DNA of 64,000 nt from Dactylorhiza incarnata (GCA_033032865.1 JAWHQI010000328.1:2728001-2792000), one strand, 5' to 3'. Counted from the stretch's first letter, positions 18,391-31,689 are shown. Numbers and translations: made by a program. The notes: a model not told the origin generated them from the sequence alone.

Positions 18391-20064
18391 TGAATGTGCA
18401 CTGTGTGCCTCTGAGAATTCTCTAGATGGGGGGGGGGGTGAATAGAGTTTTAAAATTATTCTCCAAATTAAGTGCACTACAATAATTAACTAAGTATTAT
18501 GCTACCATCAATACCTAGCACATAATAAAATAAATGCAGTTAATTGTAAATAGAAAATAGTAAACAGAAATAATAATGGACATCATAGAAATTTCACACA
18601 TAGAAGACACAAAAATTTATAGAGGTTCTACAAAATATGGATACTCATCTCTTCAACCTCCCTGGTAGAAATGCACTAACAGTACCTGAGTCTTTTGATA
18701 AGGAGACTCTCAGAACCACTGAGTCTTTTGATAAGGAGACTCTCAGAACCACTGAGTCTTTTGATAATGAGACTCTTAAAACCACTGAATCCTTTGAAGA
18801 GGGATTCTTAAAACACTGTTATAGGGATGTGTGTGAAGGAGAAAGAGTGCAAGAAGAAGGAAGGCAGAATTCTGTGTTCAGAATTCTATAGTTGCAATCT
18901 TGTATATTGTTGTTTCTGTTTTCCCTTAAGGATCCTTATCAGATGAACCCTAGCTTATGGTATTGATGATTGCTAGGGTTTGTAAGCTATTGATCCTTCT
19001 TCTTTTCTCTATATTCTTGATGACTTGCTACCCTGAAGACTGTAGCAGTTTTGTATATTATACAGAGAAACTTTCTTCACTTTGCTTTTCTTAGGGCTAA
19101 GGAAGAAGAAGAAGTTTTGAATAATGTAATTGTTGTCTTCTTCTCTGTCTTTTTCCTTTTTATTCTCCTGAGTTGATTTTGAATTGTTTTCTCCTTCTGG
19201 TCTATCCTGAGAAGGAATGTACAATGGACAAAAGAGGTTTCCTTCCTTCGTTGTTCACGACCTGTCTTTTCCCTTTTTGAAATACCTTCCAAAAGTATAT
19301 TTCCTTCCTGTCTTGTGTACTTCTTTCTTTTCTAGACAACATTCGAGCCGTTGTAATTTGAAATACTTCTTTGAAGACTCACTGGAAAAGGAAACAAAGG
19401 ACAGACAGAAGTACATTCTATTTCTGTCTTTATTCGACGTTGCGTCGAATTAAGCTTCTTACTTCTCTACGCAACTCTGAGTTTTTATCGACGTGGCTTC
19501 GAATTCCTTTCTTGGACTTAAGAGAACTCTGTAGTCGACGTTGCGTCGAATTGACATCCCTCTTATCGACGCACCTCTAGTTCTGATAGATGTTGCTTCA
19601 AATTCCTTCTTAGCTTTGAATAAACTCAGATGTCGACGTTACGTCGAATACTTCTCGACGTATCCGTTGAGTTGAAAACTCAGACTTGAACTTGATCTTC
19701 TGCGTAGAGATGTTATCTATATTGCGTCGACTTGAAGATTGGCTTCGACTAGCTCTTCCATCTGCGTCAAGTTGATATCGACTTCACTTAATACTCTGAC
19801 TTGCTGACTGAGTAGCGTCGACTTCTATTCGAAGTGACTTCGACTTCCAATCGACGTTATGTCGACTACTATTCTATGCAAGTCCTAACTTAGTTGATTT
19901 TGAGCTTGTTCTGACTTGGTCTTGACACTCTAGGGTGAGTGTGATATCCTAAGACATCTAATGACCACTTTACCCTTTCTATACAACATGGGTAGTAGTT
20001 CCTAATACATAAAATCACTTATAGATAATTTGTTAAGATAAATCAATGGCCGTTTTCCCAACAA
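18391..20064 (-). repeat. 3' LTR of element C
   Basis: Read on the minus strand it starts TGTTGGGAAAACGG and ends CACATTCA. It holds the CGTCGA array (about 19433-19870) and the GAGTCT/AGACTC hairpins (18684-18810). The polypurine tract ATAGGGGGAGAT (20065-20076, complement) abuts it. Confidence 0.9.
18428..18438. repeat. G11 run at the LTR tail
   Basis: Eleven G occur where other family members have a short C/G run (CACCCCCTCT in sense). Element E has a 17-G run at the same place. Confidence 0.9.
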
Positions 20065-20144
20065 TCTCCCCCTATTTATCTCAACAAAATTTATAATTTG
20101 TTTTCAGTGATTTTATTCATACTTAAATAATAAAATGTAAATAT

Positions 20145-21658
20145 TGTTGGACATGTGTGTCACATCCTTTTGTTTGAGAATAACAAATCCCAAATTGTAT
20201 TTGATCTTGCTTGTCGTGTATTTAGAGTGTGCAGGAACTATAGGTGCAATACTACACAGGTTGAAAACAGATTGGAGACGACTCTCTGGAAAATATGCTA
20301 ACGCTCACGTTAGGTATTAACGCCCAGTGTTAACAACCGCTGAGAAGGAAACCGCTGAGATGGCGCTCGATGAAACCTGAAGGAACCTGCGTTCGATGAA
20401 CTCTGATGGAAACTGTGTTCGACGAACTTGGAGTTTCGTTCAACGAAATTGCCTGCCCTCGACGACATTGCGCCCAACAAGCTGCGTTTGACGAACTTGG
20501 TGTTCCGTTCAATGAAATTGCCTGCGCTCGACGAAAGTGCGCTCGATAAGCTGCGTTCGACGAACGTGGAGTTCCGTTCGATGAACTGAGCCTGCGCTCA
20601 ACGAAATTGCGCTTGACAAACTGGGTTCGACGAACTATGAGTTCTGTTCGATGAAATTGATTCCGTTCGATGAACTTGGTTTCTGCCATGATCCTGACGG
20701 TTGCGGTTGACGAAGTGGGTTTCCGTTCGACGAAGGCGTGTTCGACGAAAATTGTTTTCGTTCGACGAAATTTGGTTCAACCATGATCCCGACGCTATGC
20801 ACGATGTCAGCGACTGTCGTACACGATTCACTAACGCCGGGCGGTAGCCTTAACGCCACGCGTTAGCTCCAGTGGTTATTTAAAAGACCTGATTTTGTTT
20901 TTGCTGATAGCTGGAGGATTATTGAAGCATTTATTCCAGAAATCTGAGAGAGCTTCCAGAGATATACTTGTGCCAAAACTCAAAGAAGGATCTCCCACAA
21001 AAAGCTTAAGGAGAATTCTGGAGGAGGACTACGCCACGCTATATCCGAAGGACGATCGCTTCGACCTCACTCATATTACAACGATCCTTCATCTCCAACT
21101 TCAGAAGATCTCATAGGGAGTTTTTATTATTATCTTTACTTTCATTCCATATATTTTTGTAACCGTTTAGAGAATTCGCCTTGTGTTGGCGACTAGGTCT
21201 GGGTAAGACTTAGGGGGAAATTTGCCTTGTGTTGGCGACTAGGTCTAGGTGATTAGATCTAGGGGTGCTCGAGGCCATATCCGAGGAAGGATTGGCTAGA
21301 GCAGCTTGAGGCCATATCCGGGGAAGAATAGACTAAAGCCAACCGGTTTGTGGGGATACAAGTCGGTATAGAAAAAGAAAAATTGTTTTACTTTGTACGC
21401 CTCCGATTTCAAGCGATATTGAAATCAAATTTATGTAAACACCTTTTTATATAATATAATCATGTCTCTTTTTGTGTTTACTTGATTTCTATCAGTTGAC
21501 ATAATTTATAAAATTGCAAATTACAATTGTTTCCTCCTTTAAGTTAAATTATTATTTCGTTCTAATTTTCTCTAAACAATGAAGTAAATTGTCTAAAATT
21601 TTATAAAGAATTTTATTCCCCTATTCACCCCCCTCAAAGGGCGCCAATTGATCCAACA
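20145..21658 (+). repeat. 5' LTR of element B
   Basis: It is 1514 bp. It keeps both copies of a tandem unit containing TTGTGTTGGCGACTAGG that is single in the 3' LTR. A TATA-like TATTTAAAAG lies at 20877-20886. The tail CACCCCCCTCAAAGGGCGCC precedes the primer site. Confidence 0.92.
20296..20868. repeat. TTCGACGAA palindrome array in element B 5' LTR
   Basis: About 20 perfect or decayed copies of (G)TTCGACGAA(C) lie between about 20345 and 20775, flanked by inverted CTAACGC/GCGTTAGC motifs at 20296-20335 and 20830-20868. The corresponding array in the 3' LTR is at about 27735-28145. Confidence 0.82.
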
Positions 21659-21660
21659 AG

Positions 21661-21672
21661 TGGTATCAGAGC
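21661..21672 (+). other. Primer binding site of element B
   Basis: TGGTATCAGAGC, two bases after the LTR, is complementary to the 3' end of initiator tRNA-Met. Confidence 0.93.
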
Positions 21673-21703
21673 AAGGTTATTCCAAACGGTTTAAAAACCA
21701 GGA

Positions 21704-23297
21704 ATAATAGCGGCTCATGATCTCGCCTCTACTAGTGAGGGAAATTTTCTTATAAATGAAAAATCTTTGGCACCACCTTTATTTGAAGGCAAAAATTATA
21801 ATGGGTGGAAAATTCTTATGGAAAAATTTCTTAAATCTTTGGATATTAAAGTATGGAATATGACAATTAAAATGCACCCAAGTATTTTAAATAAAAATGA
21901 AATGTTTTTAAATGCAAAATCAATGAATAGTATATATTATGCATTAGATCAAAATATTTTCAAACTTATTTATACACTTCCTACTGCTTATGAAGTTTGG
22001 AAATTTCTTGAGAATTCTTATTGTCTTCCTTCCACAGATGATGAACAAGAGCAATTCCTTATGGACCCAAGAGAAGAAACTGATGAGGACTTATGCTTGG
22101 AGGAAGAAGAATACAACGTCACAATATTGGACTCATTTGTTGGCAACACATCAAGCAAATGAGAAGATGGAAATTCAACTATGGAAGAAGAATGCGAAGA
22201 AGATGTCAAAGGAACCCTTGGTTCAAATCTTGCCTCATCCCATAACAATGTAAGAAAATCAAAAACTTCTCTTTTTGTAACAAATTCTATTTCTACATCT
22301 CGTATGCTTAAAATTGCTAAACGTAAAATTTTAAAGTTAAAAATTGCTAATTCCAAATTATGTTTAGAAAATAAATCTTTAAAAGCAAACGATAGCGTAG
22401 AATCAAATTTTGATGTGTTAAATTCTCTTTAATGCTCTTTAGTTAAAATTCCTATTCCTTGTTTTGATTGCAATCTATTAAAAGAAAAATTCAAGGATAT
22501 TGAAAAAGGGCTCTTAGTTTCTAAAAGGCATAATGAAAAATTGATAATTGAAAATGATGCTTTAACTTGTAAGTTAAGACAATTAAAATCTTTTGTTGAA
22601 AAAGTTCTAATTTCTAGTAATGACTTTCATCATAAGATTTTGAATAAAAATAAATTAACTTACAAAATCATTTATACAAGGACCATTTTCATACATCAAC
22701 TAAAAAGGAGTTTAGTTTCAAAAAGAATTATGACCCTCACAAAATTCTTAAGAGTCACTATTATAAGTCTCAATATATTTTCAATCATGACTCAAATTTA
22801 AAAACTCCTTTTCATGAAAATCAAACTATAAAATGTTATCCTTCATATTATAAGAGTATGTCTATAAGAAAGAGTGGAAATGAAAATCATCAAAATAAGA
22901 ATCAATCATTTAAAATTGATTGTAACCCACTCTTTCAACAATCACTTCTAAAGAAAAACAACCACTCTTATAAACTTTCAAATAATCCATATAATAAAAT
23001 TCATGATGATTATCAACATCAAGCTATTTTGAAAAATAATTTGAATAAACATAAACCCACAATGAATTATTTTACAAACAACTATCATCATATAAAGATG
23101 TCACATAATCATTATATGGATTTAAGTGATAAAAACCAACGTATGAATGGAGACCCATAAAGAAAAATGATATATCATCTTTAATTAAAAAAGTCCATTC
23201 ATCATTATCTTCCCAAAAGCCACCACGATGTATTTGGGTACCCAAAGGAACCATCCCAGTTGGTCACCTTTGGATACCTAAATCTCTTATTCATTAA
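21704..23297 (+). pseudogene. gag: Decayed gag of element B
   Basis: The frame reads from about 21704, where the expected start is ATA rather than ATG, through ASTSEGNFLINEK into PPLFEGKNYNGWKILMEKFL, a copia gag (DUF4219/UBN2-like) N-terminus with the usual spaced tryptophans. Stops at 22160 and 22430 interrupt one continuing frame that becomes a lysine-rich coiled coil (about 22440-22700). Later sequence is shifted. The end is recognisable at about 23216-23297 as CIWVPKGTIPVGHLWIPK, the tail typical of Sirevirus-like Gag. No protease motif follows. A zinc knuckle was not found. Confidence 0.8.
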
Positions 23298-25252
23298 TAT
23301 CCATTCATTTGCATGAAGTAGAAACAATTAAAAATGAAATATCAATACTCTACTTCATGATGTGCTTTATTTCTTTTTCTTTTGTTTGTTTTGTATTTTT
23401 TGATCCAAAATATTTATGGTCATTTTATATTTCATAATATATGACTTACTCATCTTAAGCCTAATGATTATCAATTCAACTGAATTAAAATTGAACATAA
23501 AGTCATATGATTTTAAAAGTGGCATACCTCTCATTTTTTAAAAATTGTTTATATATATCCTTTTAAATCCCTTACCCATTAATGTCTTGAATTATCATTA
23601 TAATTTGAATATTGAAATTATTATCAAGACTAATGAATTTATTTTAAAGAATGGATTTAAATGGTTTATTAAAGGGCTTAGGATAAAAATTAAAATGCAC
23701 AATGTTTTTTGATTATTTTCTATTTTGTTTGCTGCATATGTTAGCCCTTATATTGAAAAATATTATCAAATAAAATCGAAAACAAACATTCACAAAACGC
23801 ATGTTTAATCTTTCAAAAATGCGAGTTTTAGATCAAAACTTTAAACAGCCATATCTTTTGATCCGCTTGTCCAATTTTTGCGTTTAATATATTTTCGGAA
23901 AGAGCACAAAAATCTCCATCCTACGGAGAACCAAACTTGGCCGTTCAAATTCATTTGGTGCTGTAAAATTGCCCAAATTCAACTTTGTTTAAAAAGCTAT
24001 ATCAATTTTCTTATTTCAGCAATTTTTGTGTCTTTGGATTCTTCATCACATGATATCCTTTGTATATTGTGTGCAATGTGTGCCACCATTGTTTGCATGT
24101 ATTTAGACCTTAGAATCATCCTGTATCATTAAGTTCAAATCAAAAGTTTAATCATTTCATTCTTGGTCTAAAGAAAAATAATTTGAATTCTTCTCATATT
24201 ACATGCAACATTATCTCCATTAATCCTTTATGATAACATTGCATTAAAACTCATCATCCTAGCATCACTTCTTATTTTATGCTTAAATTTATATGCTAGG
24301 TATAACATTTACAATGTTATTCAAATTTCATGATAACTATGTGATTTATAATAAAATACTAAAATTCCAACAACCACATAGTTTATGGATTAATTATTAG
24401 AATATATATGAATATTGTATCAAGAATCATATATTATCTTGCAAAACCAAAGATCAATAGTTTCAATTATTGAGTGCAATTTTATTATAAATTTCAAAAT
24501 ATTATATATGTGATCTTTGTCTTTGATATGATTACATGATCATCATTTTCTAGACTTAAAAATCAAACATGCTTATTCAAAAGAAAATCACCAAATCATT
24601 TTGTCATAAGTTTAGAAGGAATAGAATTCACATACATCATGATGATCTATCATATACTCTATGCAAAATTCTATATAATCATAAATCATAATTCATGTTT
24701 TACCAAGAAATATCTAAAATCAATAATGTTTATCACCTACGAATTATGAATCTTATGATAAAAAAATGAATAATGTTTTTGTACATTATTTGATGTATTG
24801 ATATGCTTTGCTAGTGATTGCATGTATCTCTCATATTTGTAGACTCTAGAATCAACTTTGTAATGAAAGTATAAATCAAACTTAATCATCACTCTATTCT
24901 AGATCTATAATTTGAAACTCTATTTTGGAATACATGCAATATTAATATTAATCTTGTGACATGACATTAAACCCAAAACTCATCATACTAACTTTATCAC
25001 TTATTGAATATTAGTAATTGTGCTAGTTATCTCATATCGTCATCTCATAAAAGTAGAAAAACTATGCGGCAATATATAACTCATCACATTAAACAAAACC
25101 CATAGTTAATAAATCAACCCATAGTTTAAAAGCATAGGTTGTCCAAAGATTATTCACCTATGACTTCATATCTCACAATAGCGGAAGCGTATGGTTGTAT
25201 GCATTAGAGACTTAACCTCTTAGTCATGTCTTATCCTTAACCGGGGAGGGTT

Positions 25253-25277
25253 CCAGTGGGGCCTTGCGAGGCACTGG
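25253..25277 (+). other. Conserved hairpin in element B interior
   Basis: It is identical over 25 bases to 1275-1299 in element A: CCAGT(GGG)GCCT-TGCG-AGGC-ACTGG. Confidence 0.55.
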
Positions 25278-25857
25278 GGGAAATAGTGCTAGGTTGAGCA
25301 TTCTCTAGTGTGTGCTTATGGGATTAACACCCCAACCTATGGCATGTGTGCAGCTCCTCATGCCCATCCGTCACTTAGTACGGGGCTAGGGTGTAGACAT
25401 TTAGTCGGGGTAGTTTTTTTTGGACATACTTATATTACTCTTTGCATGATCATTTTATTTACTTATCACTTAAATCATGCATATTTTGGGTTGTTTAATA
25501 AAAAATGTCCTCTTGTGTTTGCATAATTTATCTTTTTGAGCTTAAATGTTTTTATAAAACACATGTATTTGAAAAAGCTAAAGTTTTATGCAAATTTGAG
25601 CAATCAAGACATCTCCAAAAATTACAAAATTTCTGCATAAGACTACTCTAAGGACACTTAATAAATATCAAAAATCAGATTTTTCAAATTCTCAAAAAAT
25701 CGTGTACTGTTTCCAGCGTTAGCCCTAACGCCAACGTTAACTTTGGTGCTGGAATTTTCTGATTTTTAAATTTCTAAAAATCCTTAAAAATATGTTAGTT
25801 TATATTTACTAATTTGTTTTTGAATTTCTGTCATTTATAATCTTTGTTTTAATTTAT

Positions 25858-26075
25858 ATTTTAGAAAATCAACTACAAATATTCAATATTCAAAAATACA
25901 AAAATATGTTCTTGAGATTTGTGTTTTATTCATATTATGAAAAATCAACTACAAAAGTTCAAAATTCAAAAATACAAAAATATGTTTTTGAGATTTGTGT
26001 TAATATTATGAAAAATCAACTACAAAAGTTCAAAATTCAAAAATACAAAAATATGTTTTTGTGATTTTCTGTTTT
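25858..26075. repeat. Three tandem AT-rich repeats of element B
   Basis: It is the counterpart of 3243-3470 in element A. Each unit contains AAATCAACTAC and CAAAAATACAAAAATATG, with small internal deletions. Confidence 0.78.
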
Positions 26076-27291
26076 TATCTCATTAAAAAAATGATAAAGC
26101 AAAAAAAAAAGCTGTATGATCTTTATTGATAATATCAAGCATGAATGAATTCTATTAGTTTGAATTATTTACAATGTTAACATTTATTCCTTCAAATTAC
26201 TATGAACATTGTTTTGTTTATCATGCTTTGATATATCTACTTAAAGTGCATCAATTGTATTGAAAAATATGTGTAGAACCAAGCTTAGCATGTCTCTAAG
26301 TATGAGTAAATGTATTATGATTGATAATGATACCTTTCACTCACTTATTTTGGTAATCAACATGCGTGTTTAAATCTAAAAATGCTTGTTTGTGTATTGT
26401 ATTTGTATAATAAATTAAAATTGCATAAGTTTATTACCTACACTACATTTGAATTGCACTTATAAAATTTTGAAAAGTTGTTAAGTTTCAAAAATTATGG
26501 GTTTGCAAAACAAGTGTATTCGGAGAATGTTGTCGCATAAATGTGAACAAAAAAAATATATATGTAGACAACTATAACTCTACTAAGCACTACTTGAATC
26601 TCCTGATAAGTCTTCATAAGCATTGTGAGGTTGAGCACCCTGGAAAGAATAGTAAAGTGTCTTGTGCAACCCCTGAATAATACCTCACTTTTTATAAAAT
26701 AGTGTGGATTAAAGTGTGTGAAAGTTAATTTACTTGTGTTTTATTGTGCACTTTACTTTACATATGTCTTGTATTTTGTGATTTAAATCAATTGTTTACA
26801 TTGACCAAAATACACTTATGTGCACATCATTATCTTTCATAACACTTCTTCTCATGAGTATTGGATTCTAATGCTTTATCTATACTACTCTTTATATAAT
26901 AAATGCACTAGATAACCTAGCATGATCTCTACAATGTTTTGGTTTCTCTTGAACTTAAAATTAAGTAACATTGTAGCATATTCTTTTTGATATGTTCATT
27001 TTCATGCTTGGTATCTTTATGTAAAACTATGAGATTTCAAAAAGGTTAAAACATCTTTCCATCTTGAACTCAGAACTCATATTTTTACTTATGCTTTTCA
27101 TGCTTACAAAAAGATGTTTCTTATAATCTTCCGCTTGCTTTCAACTCTTATCTTTTTATTTAAAATCTCTTAAATATACTATGCTTAAAATCTTTATCAT
27201 TATCTATATTACAAAAGCTCGATCATGCTTTATCATTTATAAGAAATGCCTCGTTACTACACTCACTCACCCTACCTTCTTTTGATAATAC

Positions 27292-27519
27292 CAAAAGGGG
27301 GAGATTAATTGAAGAAATATATATTGGAGAAATATAGAAGAATACGGGGAGACTAATTCATGTAATCAATCATTTAGGGGGAGTAAAACATAAATTGCAT
27401 TTATGTAGGGGGAGCATTAAGATAGGGGGAGTATGCACATTTTCATGCATACCAAATACTATAGTTGCACTTTAATGATTTCTTGCTAAGAGGATTTGTT
27501 ATTAACAAAAGGGGGAGAT
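27292..27519 (+). repeat. Multiplied polypurine motifs before element B 3' LTR
   Basis: Five to six AGGGGGAG-type tracts precede the LTR, the last (AAAAGGGGGAGAT) directly. Spacing and wording match 4717-4976. Confidence 0.8.
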
Positions 27520-28903
27520 TGTTGGACATGTGTGTCACATCCTTTTGTTTGAGAATAACAAATCCCAAATTATATTTGATCTTGCTTGTCATGTATTTAG
27601 AGTGTGCAGGAACTATAGGTGTAATACTACACAGGTAGAAAACAGATTGGAGACGACTCTCTGGAAAATGTGCTAACGCTCGCGTTAGGTTTTAACGCCC
27701 AACGTTAACAACCGCTGAGAAGGAAACCATTGAGATGGCGCTCGACGAAACCTGAAGGAACATGCGTTCGACAAACAATGAAGGAAACTCCGTTCGACGA
27801 ACTTGGAGTTCCGTTTGACGAAATTGCCTGCGCTCGACGACATTGCGCCCAACAAACTGCGTTCGATGAACTTGGAGTTCCGTTCAACGAAATTGCCTGC
27901 TTTCGACGAAAGTGTGCTTGACAAACTGCGTTCGACGAACGTGGAGTTCCGTTCGACGAACTGAGCCTGCGCACGACGAAATTGCGCTTGACAAAATGGG
28001 TTTGACGAATTATGAGTTCCGTTCGACGAAATTGATTCCGTTCGACGAACTTGGTTTCTGCCATGATCCTGACGGTTGCGGTTGACGAAGTGGGTTTCCG
28101 TTCGACGAAGGCGCGTTTGACGAAAATTATTTTTGTTCGACGAAATTTGGTTCAGCCACGCTCCCGACGTTATGCACAATGTCATCAACTGCCGTACACG
28201 ATTCACTAACGCTGGGAGGTAGCCTTAACGCCATGCGTTAGCTCCAGTGGTTATTTAAAAGACCTGATTTCGTTTTTGCTGATAGCTGGAGGATTATTGA
28301 AGCATTTATTCCAGAAATCTGAGTGAGCTTCCAGAGATATACTTGTGCCAAAACTCAAAGAAGGATCTCCCACAAAAAGCTTAAGGAGAATTCTGGAGGA
28401 GGATTACGTCATGCTAAATCCGAAGGACGATCGCTTTGACCTCGCTCATATTACAGTGATCCTTCATCTTCAACTTCAGAAGATCTCATAGGGTGTTTTT
28501 ATTATTATCTTTACTTTCATTCTATATATTTTTGTAACCATTTAGAGAATTCGCCTTGTGTTGGCGATTAGGTCTAGGTGATTAGATCTAGGGGTGCTCG
28601 AGGCCATATCCGGGGAAGGATTGGCTAGAGCGGCTTGAGGCCATATCCGGGGAAGGATAGGCTAAAGCCAACTGGTTTGTGGGGATACAAGTCGGTATAG
28701 GAAAGGAAAAAATGTTTTACTTTGTATGCCTCCGATTTCAAGCGATATTGAAATCAAATTTATGTAAACACATTTTTTATATAATATAATCATGTCTCTT
28801 TTTGTGTTTACTTGATTTCTATCATTTGGCATAATTTATAAAATCATGTCTCTTTTATTCCCTTATTCACCCCCCCCCTCTAAGGGCGCCAATCGATCCA
28901 ACA
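27520..28903 (+). repeat. 3' LTR of element B
   Basis: It is 1384 bp and closely matches 20145-21658, apart from loss of one copy of a short tandem unit, a deletion of the AT-rich stretch before the C-run tail, and scattered substitutions, many at CpG. Confidence 0.92.
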
Positions 28904-29075
28904 AATACATACAGACAACATATATACAGAGACAGAAAAGATATTATTTGAACCATAGATTTGTTCATATGCCAAACCCCCAAGTTATCAGACTGTTCTG
29001 AGTTTCTGTATCATATTATGATATACTGAAGACTATTTCATATGTATAAATAATTCTCAGAATACCTGAATCACC

Positions 29076-30893
29076 CTAATTCTTATTAGGGGTTTTTCTT
29101 TTCCTTTGGAAGACTTTTTGTGACTCTTTCCTTGGAGCAGATTGTAGAAGAACTTCCTTGTCTCCATCAGCCTTATCAATATTCATCTCATCAGTCTTCT
29201 CATTTTCTTTAGCAGTGTTTTTTGAACTCCTTCTACAACATCTTTAGCAATGACTGCAATATCATCAATGATCTGGTCTTGTAGATCAGCTCCTGCAAGA
29301 GGCTCCCCTTGATCTTCCATGCCTTTGTTAGCAGCTTCCTGTACCTCCACTGAGTAGGTGCAGCAGCTACATCTAAGGGCTCCCCCTAAACTAGTGTTGT
29401 ATCTTGATTTAAAGGCTCTTTACTGATCCCAAGCTCCCCTAGCTATCAGCAAGGTACTGATTGAATTCTTCAAGAGCCTCTGCAATATGCTCCCTCTGAG
29501 CTGGTTCATCTTCCTCTGGAATATCAGATAAAACCCCTTCATGGATTTCATTCTCCTTCTCTTTTCCCTTTTCCTTCTCAACCTCCTCCTGGATTATATC
29601 TTCAGGTCTTTCCTCCTCTTGAATTATCTCCCCCTTCTGAACCTTACCGAGAAGGGAGGTCAATAACTTCTTGGTGACCATAGAGGAGGAGACTTTTGAT
29701 TTGAGCTCCAGGAAGGTATCTCTGGCCCCAAACAACTCCTTCTATATCTGATTATACTTCTTATTGAACTTTAGTGATTGGGTCATCATAAGATCAGCAA
29801 AGGTGCTTGATGCTAGCCCTACTACTTTGGATATAAATTGTTCATCATCAAATGTAGGGGTTGATGGAGGAGAGGATGTAGCTAGAATTCTGGTGATGAC
29901 TGGAGGGATGGTTGAGGTAGATGGTTGGTGGACTGGAGATTGTGGTGGAGAAGAAGTATGAGCAGCATGAATGTTTTCTGAGAATGTGAAGGATGGTTGT
30001 TGTTGTTGTTGGTGTTGGAAAGATAATTGTGGTGTGGATTCAGGAACTTCATCAGATGGTATATGTTGATTGTCCTAGGCTGGAATATCATCTGGCATGG
30101 TGATATTCTCTGTTTTTAGACTGATCTAAGAAGCATTTGGTTGGATGAGGTCTGAATCTTGTTGTGGTGGAGAGGGAGGAGGAGGAGGTACAGACTGACC
30201 AGGCTTTAGAATCTACCCGGTCCACTTGGAAAAGATTCCAATGTAGATTCTTTTGCCTGGTGGAATTGGCACTCCTTTGGATTTGCAATCCTCTGGATAG
30301 TGTTGGAAGAGAACTTGACTCATTATCCTTATATAGGAGTTATCTTTGTGTGCATACTTGTGGCCAATCCTTTTCAGGAGGCATTTCCCCCAGTTTATCT
30401 TCTTTTCCAGAATAAGGGCTCCCATGATTTGCAATAGCTGCTTGGGTATAATATCATGTGCTGATATCTTGCACAACATCACTTTTCCCACTATGTCTGC
30501 CAGAAATCTATACACTTCTGCCAGATCCACCTTTTTCAGATTGATGGGTATTTCTTTCTTGAATTGCATGATTTCCAAGGCCTTCTTTGCCTCTTCCTTA
30601 GACAACTCATCAGAAGCCTCTCTTGCGGGTAGATCAAATGTTTGAGACAACATTTCCTCCATTATGCTGATATCCCTTTCAGAAATTTTCCCAGGGAGGG
30701 AACCATCATCTCCTATGTGTACAGTATCCTTGAATTCTGTCAACTCAACATCAATTATTTTACATCTCGTGGAAATCAGCTTTGTTAATCCTGCTTTATG
30801 CAATAGACCAAGGATGGCCTTGAAGCTTTCTGCAGTGGTATTGAAAGAAACCACATCGACGTCAAACCCAGAGTTGATCTTGGGTGGAGCCAT
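29076..30893 (-). pseudogene. ORF3 of element C (type I, with internal stops)
   Basis: The start is the ATG at 30891-30893 (MAPPKINSG), 14 bases after a strong acceptor-like TTTGCAG|GT. One frame runs from there to 29439, broken by four TAG codons (30213, 30126, 30075, 29742). It ends at TAG 29439 in that frame, while recognisable coding (QSAPRKESQKVFQRKRKTPN) continues in patches to 29076. The first 230 residues (LADIVGKVMLCK...NWGKCLLKRI) are clearly related to ORF3 of element F and loosely resemble the putative plant transposon protein domain found in many plant retroelements. Q/P-rich and then E/K-rich low-complexity parts follow. Function is unknown, and no transmembrane segment is evident. 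Confidence 0.75.
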
Positions 30894-30910
30894 TGGATTA
30901 AAAGCACCTG

Positions 30911-31440
30911 CAAACACAGAGAAAACGAGAGAGAGAGAGAGAGAAAATAGGAGAGCTGGAGAACTGGAGAAGAAGAGAGCTCAGGAGCAAGGAGAATAAA
31001 ATTCGAAGGCGTATATTATTCGATGCCAAAATTTCTTTAAAAGAAGATGATTCGTCGCAACTTAGGGTTATAGTCGACGCAACATCGACTAGGTTAATAA
31101 TTATCGCACCAAAAATCTGTCTAAGCAGCTTCTAGAAGTGAAACAACGCGCGCTTGATATGTCGATGCTGCGTCGATTTGAAGTCGACGCAGCTTTGAGA
31201 TTATTCTGCAAAAATTTAGTCGATGTGAGTGTGTCGACGTTACGTCGATTTGCAATCGACGTGACATTGAGTTTATTTTATCAACTATAATGTTTATGCG
31301 CGCATGCGTCGAATATTATTCTAATTATCTATCCTTGTGATTTTCGAGGCTGGCGTCGAGTAGAACTCGACGATACGTTGAATTCTATTCGACGCAACTC
31401 TGATTCAACAGTTCTATTTTCTTAGAAAAATCATGCTATT
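30911..31440 (-). repeat. Pyrimidine tract and CGTCGA array upstream of ORF3, element C
   Basis: On the minus strand a decayed CGTCGA array (about 31400-31000) is followed by a (CT)n-rich tract and TGTTTGCAG at 30908-30916, just before the ORF3 ATG. Confidence 0.75.
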
Positions 31441-31689
31441 TTTCCCAGCAATGGTCTGAGTTGAAAATAGTGTATATAATGTTAATTTGTATGAACTATT
31501 AGAGGACTGAGGGGTTTTGAGAGGTAGATACTCCCTTTGCATTTCTAGTTCTTTAATCATAGAGTTAGTTCTTCCTTCCCTATTCACTATCTCCTATGAG
31601 GAACTCTAACTATCCATGCACAAGTAATTCAAACATTAGAGGGTACCTAGTTCACCTTGGGCCCTTTGCTTTTTTCATTTGTATGAAGT

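Larger units (their letters stand above)
23298..27506. other. Non-coding interior of element B
   Basis: About 4.2 kb of AT-rich DNA has no Pol motif in any frame. From about 24130 it aligns with element A. Conserved islands are a GC-richer block with a hairpin (25190-25420), the palindromic motif CTAACGCC/GTTAAC near 25712, the tandem repeats (25858-26075) and the polypurine motifs at the end. Confidence 0.8.
20145..28903 (+). mobile_element. Family I non-autonomous element B (gag remains only), nested in element C
   Basis: The LTRs at 20145-21658 and 27520-28903 start TGTTGGACATG and end GATCCAACA. The flanks AATAT (20140-20144) and AATAC (28904-28908) are an almost exact target duplication. 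The primer site is at 21661-21672 and the polypurine tract at about 27507-27519. The 5.9-kb interior has a decayed gag in its first 1.6 kb and then about 4.2 kb with no coding signal. This layout matches the class of terminal-repeat elements that retain gag without pol (TR-GAG/LARD type). Confidence 0.92.

Noticed and set aside
20330..20859. Overlapping minus-strand frames with SSNG/FVERN repeats (also 27685-28206 and 5054-5376)
   Set aside because: They are by-products of the TTCGACGAA array; composition follows the repeat and frames break between copies.
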